Source: an uncultured Clostridia bacterium (lineage in GTDB: Bacteria > Bacillota > Clostridia > Christensenellales > Aristaeellaceae). Taken from it: DNA of 12,698 bases. The stretch covers positions 1 to 12,698 of the forward strand of contig CAKTXR010000071.1 of NCBI GenBank assembly GCA_934631025.1, written 5' to 3'. Positions 1-5,817 of the stretch are shown one piece after another (position 1 is the first letter of the stretch; each line of letters opens with the position of its first letter). The position numbers and the translations under genes were made by a program. A model generated the notes under the pieces. That model was not told the origin of the DNA and ran no database searches. It saw only the letters and a program-made list of their open reading frames with translations.

Positions 1-294
1 CGCGATGCAAGAAAACTTAGTACTATACGGCCCGACCTGCCTGACCATAAATTGGAGCCGGACGGGTCTTTCCGTGTGCCCGAGCGCTGCGGGGCGATAG
101 CGCGAAAAGCAAGCCTTTGTTGTATCAGAAAGGCCGCCGCATTGCTCCGCCGCCAGCCCCCAGCGCGCACAAACGCCTGTGCCGGAGCTATAACCGGCGG
201 GACGCAACGCCGCGCCGGCCTACAATTCACTGACATAAAATAACGAACAGACGCCTGCCGCGTCAGCGCGGAACAGCGCCGGACACGGAAATTT
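1..294. other. Non-coding leader region, no gene recognised
   Basis: No open frame here looks like a real protein: the 63-codon frame at 52-243 has no ribosome binding site and a composition typical of random GC-rich sequence. Short inverted repeats are present, for example GCCGG-loop-CCGGC near 182-205 and GACGC-loop-GCGTC near 250-264, and the stretch ends in a terminator-like hairpin. It could be the 3' end of a transcript from the left or a structured RNA, but I cannot match it to a known RNA family. tmRNA, RNase P, T-box and common riboswitch signatures were looked for by eye and not found. Confidence 0.4.
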
Positions 295-326
295 GCCGAC
301 GACAAAGCGGAGTTCGGCGTTTTTTT
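295..326 (+). terminator. Possible intrinsic terminator
   Basis: A short stem (GCCGA at 295-299 pairing with TCGGC at 314-318) is followed at once by a run of seven T residues (320-326). The stem is only about 5 bp and the loop is large, so the call is moderate. It would end whatever transcript enters from the left and insulate the promoter at 421. Confidence 0.45.
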
Positions 327-420
327 ATGGCGCGGCATGGAGAGGGATGCGGAACGGCGCGAGCCGGAGAAGCGGCGTGCAATGCGAAGGGGAACGCGCG
401 TAAAAAAAACGTGGTGGTGA

Positions 421-462
421 TTGACGCGGCGGGGAAGATGAGCTATAATAAATTGCTATAAT
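421..462 (+). promoter_or_regulatory. SigA-type promoter of the regulator-aminotransferase-kinase operon
   Basis: A -35 box TTGACG (421-426) and a perfect -10 box TATAAT (444-449) are separated by 17 bp. A second TATAAT at 457-462 is preceded by TG plus one base (454-456), which makes an extended -10. Initiation could therefore occur at two nearby sites. The ribosome binding site AGGAGG (482-487) of the first gene lies just downstream, so the 5' untranslated leader is short. Autoregulation by the encoded Lrp-type protein is plausible, but no clear operator is visible. Confidence 0.8.
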
Positions 463-496
463 CCGCATTCAAAAAAGATATAGGAGGGCGAATGAC

Positions 497-991
497 ATGA
501 TTCGCGATCTGGAGCTTTCCATACTGGAAATTCTGTTTAACGATTCGCGCACGACGCCGGCGCAGATCGCCGTGATGACCGGACACAGTGAGGAGGAGGT
601 CGCGGCCGTCATCCGCAGCCTTGAAGCGCAGAAAATCATCCTCAAATACACGACGATGATCAACTGGGACCGCGTCGAGGCCGATCAGGTCGAGGCCGTG
701 ATCGAGGTGCGCGTGACTCCGCAGCGCGACGAGGGCTTCGACGCCATCGCCGAGCAGATCTATCGCTTCGAGGAGGTCTCTTCGGTGTATCTGATGAGCG
801 GCGCGTACGACCTGATGGTGACCGTCAAGGCGGGCAGCATGAAGCGGCTGGCGCTGTTCGTGGCCGAAAAGCTGAGCACGCTCGAACACGTTTTGTCCAC
901 AGCGACGCATTTCGTGCTGAAGAAGTACAAGCTCGAGGGCGTGATTTTTGAAGAGCGCAAGCAGGATGAAAGATTGGTGGTGACGCCGTGA
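497..991 (+). CDS. Lrp/AsnC-family transcriptional regulator
   Basis: This is a 164-residue protein of the size usual for Lrp/AsnC regulators. Residues 1-60 form a winged helix-turn-helix (LSILEILFNDSRTTPAQIA, then a recognition helix around GHSEEEVAAVIRSLE). Residues about 65-150 form the ligand-sensing RAM domain, with a beta-alpha-beta pattern around VEAVIEVRVTP and the typical turn SGAYDLMVTVKA. Such proteins act in the cytoplasm as dimers or octamers that sense amino acids. The start at 497 is set by AGGAGG nine bases upstream; ATG at 492 is followed at once by a stop. The gene overlaps the aminotransferase by four bases. The pair resembles B. subtilis AlaR-AlaT (YugG-YugH), so control of the neighbouring aminotransferase, perhaps in response to alanine, is the likeliest role. 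That last step is inference from context. Confidence 0.93.
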   Translation: MIRDLELSILEILFNDSRTTPAQIAVMTGHSEEEVAAVIRSLEAQKIILKYTTMINWDRVEADQVEAVIEVRVTPQRDEGFDAIAEQIYRFEEVSSVYLMSGAYDLMVTVKAGSMKRLALFVAEKLSTLEHVLSTATHFVLKKYKLEGVIFEERKQDERLVVTP

Positions 992-2178
992 ATTATGACG
1001 AAATCGTCTGCGGGCGCGTTCGGGACGTGCCGCCCTCGGGCATACGCAAGTTTTTTGACATCGTGAGCACGATGAAGGACGCCATTTCGCTGGGCGTGGG
1101 CGAGCCGGACTTCGGCACGCAGTGGACGGTCAGCGACGCGGCGATCTACTCGCTGCGCCAGGGCCGCACGCACTACACCGCCAACGCCGGCCTGATCGAG
1201 CTGCGCGAGGCCGTGTGCGACTATATGCGCGCGCGCTTCGGCGTGAGCTACGATCCGAAAACCGAGGTGTTTATGACCGTCGGCGCGAGCGAGGGCATCG
1301 ACGCGGCGCTGCGCGTGCTGGTCGAGCCGGGCGACGAGGTGCTTCTGCCCGACCCGAGCTATGTCTCCTACAGCCCGGGCGTGATCTTCGCGGGCGGCGT
1401 GCCGGTGCCGATCGTCACGCGCGAGGAGGATGAGTTCCGCCTTACGCCCGACGCGCTGAGAAGCGCCATCACGCCGCGCACAAAGGCGCTGATCCTGCCC
1501 TATCCGAACAACCCGACCGGCGCGGTAATGGACAGGCGCGACCTCGAGGCCATCGCCGGCGTGCTGCGCGGCACGAACATCATCGTCATCGCCGACGAGA
1601 TCTACGCCGAGCTGACATACGGCGGCCTGAAGCACACGAGCTTTGCGGCCATCGACGGCATGCGCGAGCGCACGATATTGCTCAACGGCTTCTCGAAGGC
1701 GTTCGCCATGACCGGCTGGCGCATGGGCTATGTGTGCGCGCCCAAGGAGCTGACGCGGATCATGCTCAAGGTGCATCAGTACACGATCATGTGCGCGCCC
1801 ACAGCCGGCCAGTATGCCGCGCTCGAGGCGCTGCGTTCCGGCGCGGACACCAATTACGCCTATGTCGCCGAGATGGTGCGCGCCTACGACCGCCGCCGCC
1901 ATATCATGCTGGACGCTTATGACAAGATGGGGCTGCACTGCTTCGAGCCGCGCGGCGCGTTCTACACATTCCCGTGCATCCGCTCGACCGGCCTGACCAG
2001 TCAGGAATTTGCCGAGCGGCTGCTGCGCGAGGAGAAGGTGGCCTGCGTGCCCGGCACGGCGTTCGGCGAATCGGGCGAGGGCTTCGTGCGCTGCTCCTAC
2101 GCCACAGCGACCGACAAGATCGTCGAGGCCATGGCGCGGATGCAGCGGTTCGTCGAGCGCGTGCGCGATCATGTGTGA
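988..2178 (+). CDS. Class I/II PLP-dependent aminotransferase, AlaT/YugH-like
   Basis: This 396-residue protein is of normal length for a fold-type I aminotransferase. Visible motifs are GVGEPDF (36-42, substrate carboxylate region), PYPNNPTG (171-178, Asn175 contacting PLP), ADEIYAEL (202-209, Asp203 to the pyridine nitrogen, Tyr206), SKAFAMTGWRMGY (236-248, Lys237 forming the Schiff base) and GFVRCSYA (365-372, Arg368 binding the substrate carboxylate). The segment KVHQYTIMCAP (261-271) resembles the B. subtilis AlaT/YugH group, so alanine-pyruvate type transamination is likely, though aspartate or aromatic substrates cannot be excluded. The start is a GTG within the regulator's stop (GTGA, 4-base overlap) with only a weak G-rich site upstream, which points to translational coupling. 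It shares a transcript with the regulator and a PLP-salvage kinase. Confidence 0.93.
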   Translation: MNYDEIVCGRVRDVPPSGIRKFFDIVSTMKDAISLGVGEPDFGTQWTVSDAAIYSLRQGRTHYTANAGLIELREAVCDYMRARFGVSYDPKTEVFMTVGASEGIDAALRVLVEPGDEVLLPDPSYVSYSPGVIFAGGVPVPIVTREEDEFRLTPDALRSAITPRTKALILPYPNNPTGAVMDRRDLEAIAGVLRGTNIIVIADEIYAELTYGGLKHTSFAAIDGMRERTILLNGFSKAFAMTGWRMGYVCAPKELTRIMLKVHQYTIMCAPTAGQYAALEALRSGADTNYAYVAEMVRAYDRRRHIMLDAYDKMGLHCFEPRGAFYTFPCIRSTGLTSQEFAERLLREEKVACVPGTAFGESGEGFVRCSYATATDKIVEAMARMQRFVERVRDHV

Positions 2179-2205
2179 CGGTATATAGTGGATAGAAAAG
2201 GCGCG

Positions 2206-2248
2206 GCCGCCCCGGACTGCGCGGAGGAGTCCGGCGGGATGGGGCGGC
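2206..2248 (+). promoter_or_regulatory. Large intercistronic stem-loop before the kinase gene
   Basis: An inner perfect stem CCGGACT (2212-2218) with AGTCCGG (2228-2234) stacks directly on an outer stem GCCGCC (2206-2211) with GGCGGC (2243-2248), leaving an 8-base bulge (2235-2242) on the 3' side. No T-run follows, so it is not a standard terminator. It lies between the aminotransferase stop and the kinase ribosome binding site (around 2268-2275), where it could slow transcription, stabilise an mRNA end or mark a processing site. Its role is not shown by the sequence. Confidence 0.55.
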
Positions 2249-2283
2249 GCGGATTGTGCGGAGTGAAAAGGGGGAGCAGAGCT

Positions 2284-3159
2284 GTGAAACGGAAAGCGGC
2301 GCCCGTTGTGGCGGCGGTGCATGATCTTTCGTGCGTGGGGCGGTGTGCGCTGACCGTCGTGCTGCCGACGCTGGCCGTCATGGGCGTGCAGCCCGTGCCG
2401 CTGCCCACCGCCGTGCTGAGCACGCACACCGGCGGCTTCTCCGGCATGGCCGCGCAGACGCTGGACGGCTTTATGGCCGGCTGCGTGGCGCACTGGAAGG
2501 CGCTCAATCTGAAGATCGACGCGGTGTACAGCGGCTATCTGGCCACGGTCGATCAGGTGCGGCTGGTGGCTGATCTGATCGGCTATGCGCGCGGGACGAA
2601 CAGCGCGCTGGCCGTGGTCGATCCCGTGATGGGCGACGAGGGGCAGCTGTATTCCGCGATACCGCGCGATATGCCCGCCGCCATGAAAACGCTCTGCGAC
2701 GCGGCCGACCTCATCACGCCCAACCTGACCGAGGCGGCGCTGATGCTGGATGCGCCCTACCGCGAGGACGGCCTGACGAACGCCGAAATTTACGATATGC
2801 TGTGCGGCTTTAACGCGCGGCATACGGTGATCACCAGCGTGGTGCTGCTGGACGGGCGGCCGGCCAACGTGTATCGCACGCGGGACGAGAACGGCTTCTG
2901 GGTCTGTCCGTACCGGCGCGTGCCGGTGCATTATCCGGGTACGGGCGATCTGTTCGCTTCAGTGCTGACCGGCGCGCTGGTGAAGGGTGAGCCGCTGCGC
3001 GATGCTGTGGCGCTGGCGAGCGACTATGTGCGCCGCGTCATGGAGGAGAGCAGCGAGACCGAGGGTGAGCCGCGCTATGGCGTGCAGGTTGAAAAGACGC
3101 TGGGGTGGCTGGTGCAGCCCGCGGCGGTGGAGGATGAGAGCGCGTTTATTGCGATGTGA
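2284..3159 (+). CDS. pdxY: Pyridoxal/pyridoxamine kinase
   Basis: From the GTG at 2284 this is a 291-residue ribokinase-fold kinase that phosphorylates pyridoxal, pyridoxamine or pyridoxine with ATP to salvage vitamin B6. The N-terminal segment AAVHDLSCVGRCALTVVLP (residues 10-28) and PLPTAVLSTHTG (39-50) are family hallmarks. Others are SGYLA (83-87), VVDPVMGDEGQLY (111-123), TPNLTEA (145-151) and YPGTGDLFASVLTGAL (217-232), where Asp222 is the catalytic base in the anion hole. The frame is open back to an ATG at 2188, but those extra 32 residues do not look like a kinase and span the stem-loop; the GTG has a good purine-rich site (around 2268-2275) at normal distance, so I chose it. Being downstream of a PLP aminotransferase, it would supply that enzyme's cofactor. 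PdxK and PdxY cannot be told apart by eye. Confidence 0.92.
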   Translation: MKRKAAPVVAAVHDLSCVGRCALTVVLPTLAVMGVQPVPLPTAVLSTHTGGFSGMAAQTLDGFMAGCVAHWKALNLKIDAVYSGYLATVDQVRLVADLIGYARGTNSALAVVDPVMGDEGQLYSAIPRDMPAAMKTLCDAADLITPNLTEAALMLDAPYREDGLTNAEIYDMLCGFNARHTVITSVVLLDGRPANVYRTRDENGFWVCPYRRVPVHYPGTGDLFASVLTGALVKGEPLRDAVALASDYVRRVMEESSETEGEPRYGVQVEKTLGWLVQPAAVEDESAFIAM

Positions 3160-3170
3160 ATGATATGGGG

Positions 3171-3208
3171 AGTCGGGCTGATGCGGTTGTGTCGGCTCGG
3201 CTTTTTTT
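3171..3208 (+). terminator. Intrinsic terminator of the first operon
   Basis: AGTCGGGCTGA (3171-3181) pairs along its full 11 bases with TCGGCTCGGCT (3192-3202), using three G-U pairs, around a 10-base loop, and is followed by seven T residues (3202-3208). It lies 11 bases after the kinase stop codon. Confidence 0.85.
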
Positions 3209-3261
3209 GCGCGGAATGGCTGATTGCAAAGAAAATACCGCGCAAAAGAACTGCGCCGCAC

Positions 3262-3290
3262 TTGAAACGGGCAGGGAAATGTGATAAAAT
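3262..3290 (+). promoter_or_regulatory. SigA-type promoter of the secreted PIG-L gene
   Basis: The -35 box TTGAAA (3262-3267) and -10 box TAAAAT (3285-3290) are 17 bp apart, and TG plus one base (3282-3284) gives an extended -10. It follows a strong terminator and precedes the ribosome binding site GAGGAG (3316-3321), so the next gene is transcribed on its own. Confidence 0.75.
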
Positions 3291-3329
3291 ACATACGATA
3301 AAGTCTGTCTGCTGTGAGGAGTGCTTTTA

Positions 3330-5225
3330 ATGATGAAAAGATGGAATATAATGGGAACGCTGGCGGCGGCGCTGACGGCCATTCTGCTGTGCGCGCCCTG
3401 CGCTCGGGCGACCGATCAGGAGACGGCCGCCTACTATAAGGACGTGGAGGTCAAGGTGGGCGTGATCACCGCCGAGGCTAAAGTCAATATGCGCCGTGAG
3501 CCGAATACAAAGGCGGGCATCCTCGCGCGCATTCACCCCGGCGAGACCGTCGACGTGCTGGACGATTCCGACGAAAAGTGGCTCAAGGTGAAATACGACG
3601 GCGAGGTCGGCTATGTGTCGGCCGATTTCGTCGAGGTGAGCACCTATATGGACCAGCAGCCCGTGATCATCGAGGATCCGCTCGAGGTGACGGCGACCGA
3701 TCTGTCGCTGCCGACCATCCTCGCGCACAAGGAGTCCTTTACCATCGAGGGAACGCTGACCAGCAACAACCCGATCATCGGCGTATCCATCGAGGTCAAG
3801 GACGACCGCTCGCTCGAGACCGTGATGAGCGCGTCGAAATCGTTCGACTATGAAGAGGACGTGCATACGTTCGACCTCAATACCTTCGATCGCGATCTGG
3901 TATTCAGAAAGCTGGCGGGCGGCGAAAAGACGCTGACCGTGACTGTGTCGAGCTCTGCCGAGACGCAGATCGTCGTGACGCAGGACTTCTACGTCAAGGG
4001 CGATTTGAGCGAGATCGCCAGCATGACCGACGACTGCGAGATCGACGTGACCACCGGCAAGAAGGCCTATCTGACCGACGGCAGCGTGCGGACGCACTGG
4101 ACGGCGGGCAGCGAGGCCGACCGCATCACCGTCACCGTGCCCAACGACAAAAAGGCGGCGCTTCTGACGCTGGCCTGGAGTCAGGCTCCCTCCGCGTTCA
4201 CCGTGACGCTGCAAAACGCGACCGGCGACGTCATCGACACCATCACCGAGACCAATCCGGGCGAAATGATGAACTTTGCCTATGATCTGGACACGGCGAC
4301 GAAGAAGATATTCATCTCCACCTCCGACACGACGGCGGGCATCAGCGAGCTGCGCGTCATGGAGGAGGGCAGGATTTCCGAGACCGTCCAGCGCTGGCAG
4401 CCCATCGAGGGCAAGGTCGACCTGCTGGTCATTTCCACCCACGAGGACGACGAGCTGCTGTTCTTCGGCGGCACGATTCCCTACTATGTGGCGCAGGGCA
4501 AGAACGTCGTGGTCGTGTACATGGCCAACTGCGGCCGCTTCCGCTATGAGGAGGCCATGGAGGGCCTGTGGAGCTGCGGGCTGAAGAACCATCCGGTGTT
4601 CGTCGGATTGGAGGACAAGCGCCTGAACGACTATGACGAGACGGTCAATCTGTGGGGGCTTGAAAAGACCGAAAATATCGTGACCGAGCTGCTGCGCAAA
4701 TATCAGCCCGATGTGGTCGTGACCCACGACATCAACGGCGAATACGGTCACAACCAGCACAAGCTGACTTCCGCCGTCGTGCGCCGCGCGGTGTATCTGG
4801 CCGCCGATGCGGAGAGCGATCCCGCCAGCGCCGCCAAATACGGCACCTGGGAGATCAAGAAGCTCTACATCCACCTCTACGAGGGCAACCAGCTCACCAT
4901 GACGGCCTATGACGAGCCGCTCGAGGCGCTGGGCGGCCTGACCGCGACGCAGGTGGCGACCATCGCCTACAGCAAGCACGTCTCCCAGCAGAAGTATTAC
5001 AGCATGGAGAAGCAGGGCGTGCAGTACGACAACCGCAAATACGGCCTGATCCTGACCAACGTCGGCGACGACGTGGCCAAGAACGACCTGTTCGAGAACG
5101 TCGGCAGCGTCGTGTCCGTGGATACCGGCGCGGACGGCGAGCCGCTGCGCGGCGCGGATGACGCTGGCGCGGACGACACCGGTGCGGATGATACCGGCGC
5201 TGAGGGCGACGGCGGGGCGCAGTAA
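3330..5225 (+). CDS. Secreted SH3b / discoidin-like / PIG-L deacetylase protein
   Basis: A 631-residue exported protein. Residues 1-27 are a signal peptide (basic start, LAAALTAILLCAP core, cleavage probably after CARA). A bacterial SH3 domain follows (about 43-105; VNMRREPN, GWLKV-type turn, GYVSADFV), as in proteins that bind cell wall. Residues about 115-225 look like a beta-sandwich, and 228-345 like a discoidin/F5-8C fold (LTDGSVRTHWTAG). The PIG-L (LmbE-like) domain spans about 364-500: STHEDDELLFFGGT carries His371, Asp373 and Asp374, and HDINGEYGHNQHK carries His466, Asp467, His474 and His477, the expected zinc site. PIG-L enzymes remove N-acetyl groups from GlcNAc-type sugars, so an envelope or extracellular glycan is the likely substrate. 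The usual HPDD is HEDD here. The tail from about 595 is an acidic Gly-Ala-Asp-Asp-Thr repeat. Start chosen from GAGGAG eight bases upstream; a second ATG at 3333 is also possible. Confidence 0.9.
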   Translation: MMKRWNIMGTLAAALTAILLCAPCARATDQETAAYYKDVEVKVGVITAEAKVNMRREPNTKAGILARIHPGETVDVLDDSDEKWLKVKYDGEVGYVSADFVEVSTYMDQQPVIIEDPLEVTATDLSLPTILAHKESFTIEGTLTSNNPIIGVSIEVKDDRSLETVMSASKSFDYEEDVHTFDLNTFDRDLVFRKLAGGEKTLTVTVSSSAETQIVVTQDFYVKGDLSEIASMTDDCEIDVTTGKKAYLTDGSVRTHWTAGSEADRITVTVPNDKKAALLTLAWSQAPSAFTVTLQNATGDVIDTITETNPGEMMNFAYDLDTATKKIFISTSDTTAGISELRVMEEGRISETVQRWQPIEGKVDLLVISTHEDDELLFFGGTIPYYVAQGKNVVVVYMANCGRFRYEEAMEGLWSCGLKNHPVFVGLEDKRLNDYDETVNLWGLEKTENIVTELLRKYQPDVVVTHDINGEYGHNQHKLTSAVVRRAVYLAADAESDPASAAKYGTWEIKKLYIHLYEGNQLTMTAYDEPLEALGGLTATQVATIAYSKHVSQQKYYSMEKQGVQYDNRKYGLILTNVGDDVAKNDLFENVGSVVSVDTGADGEPLRGADDAGADDTGADDTGAEGDGGAQ

Positions 5226-5228
5226 GGC

Positions 5229-5295
5229 CGATCTGTCAGGATGATGCGTGCGGCTCGCGCTTCGGGGCGGGCCGCGCTGAGCAGGATCGCTTTTT
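5229..5295 (+). terminator. Probable terminator after the PIG-L gene
   Basis: GTGCGGCTCGC (5248-5258) pairs with GCGGGCCGCGC (5267-5277) over 11 bases with two G-U pairs and a loop containing TTCG. An outer stem CGATC (5229-5233) with GATCG (5285-5289) closes the structure, and C plus five T residues follow (5291-5295). The internal loops between inner and outer stem make it irregular, so it may be a weak terminator. Confidence 0.6.
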
Positions 5296-5405
5296 CTGTA
5301 TGCTGTCTGGGTCTGACGGGAGCATGAGCCTGTCGAGCGCAGGCGGCCGGACTGCGCGGCGCTGCGGCGTGCGTTCCGGCGCGCGCTGCTGAAGTGTGGT
5401 GCGAC

Positions 5406-5665
5406 CGCGCTGCGCGAATCGGCGTGGCTGCGGCGGTTTGCGGAATAGTCAGGCTGTGCCGCGCGCTGGAGGGGCTTTTTCGATGCGCGATGCAAACGCG
5501 CTGCGCGAATCGGCGTGAGTTTGACGATTTGAGGATGCTCAGGCTGCGTCGCGCGCTGACTGGGGCTTTTCCCATGCGAATCATTACATAAGGCGGCGTG
5601 ACTTGACGGTTTGCGGATCGCTCAGATTGTGACGCGCGCTGGATAGGGTTTTCACTGATGCGCCG
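5406..5665 (+). repeat. Three degenerate tandem copies of a 75-91 bp repeat
   Basis: GCGCTGCGCGAATCGGCGTG occurs identically at 5407-5426 and 5498-5517 (period 91), and its last bases recur in a third copy (GGCGGCGTG at 5592-5600). Each copy then contains a related run: a version of TTGACGGTTTGCGGA, a version of GCTCAGGCTGTG, the core CGCGCGCTG, and a GGGGCTTTTC-like end. Copies 1, 2 and 3 end near 5496, 5591 and 5665. Reading the minus strand gives similar peptides from each copy, but they fall in different frames, so conservation is at DNA or RNA level rather than protein level. The repeats lie between a terminator and the next operon. I do not recognise the family. Confidence 0.7.
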
Positions 5666-5817
5666 GCTTGGATGAAGCGGCGGCAGGACGGCGCTTTCGA
5701 GACGGAGCGCGTCCTGCAACGGATGGTTGCAAAGCTGATTTTGACCCTTGTGAGCCGGACGATGAGCCGGCATATGTATAGAATTTTGATATTTGTCAGG
5801 ATGGAGGCGTATTCCCC
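5666..5817 (+). other. Leader of the PHP-glycosidase-GNAT operon
   Basis: No gene is visible. TGAGCCGG occurs twice (5751-5758 and 5763-5770) 12 bp apart, and GCCGG (5754-5758) can pair with CCGGC (5767-5771). AT-rich sequence around 5771-5795 (TATAGA at 5777) could be a -10 region, with TTGTGA (5748) or TTGACC (5741) as poorly spaced -35 candidates. The repeated TGAGCCGG overlaps that area and could be an operator. GGAGG at 5803-5807 serves the PHP gene. Confidence 0.35.

Noticed and set aside
52..243. 63-codon open frame
   Set aside because: No ribosome binding site and no recognisable protein character.
150..265. Resemblance to a c-di-GMP-I riboswitch (GGGACGCAACGCC followed by GGCCTA)
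   Set aside because: The first-half motif looks similar, but the partner half (GGTAGGTAGC-type or CAGCCxGGTTGCCG) is missing, and the helix that should close with GGCCTA cannot form.
327..404. 25-codon open frame starting right after the T-run
   Set aside because: It begins inside the terminator region, has no ribosome binding site and looks random.
2206..2248. Intrinsic terminator between aminotransferase and kinase
   Set aside because: The hairpin is stable but no T-run follows it, so termination there is not supported.
2188..2283. N-terminal extension of the pyridoxal kinase from ATG 2188
   Set aside because: The 32 extra residues do not fit the family and are coded by the stem-loop; GTG 2284 has a better ribosome binding site and the expected kinase start.
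760..2931. Very long open frame on the minus strand (723 codons)
   Set aside because: It lies opposite three clearly recognisable genes; its composition (His, Arg, Ala rich) is the usual shadow of GC-rich coding DNA.
3327..5495. Long minus-strand open frame (722 codons) opposite the PIG-L gene
   Set aside because: The plus-strand gene has a signal peptide, recognisable domains and its own promoter; the antisense frame shows no domain.
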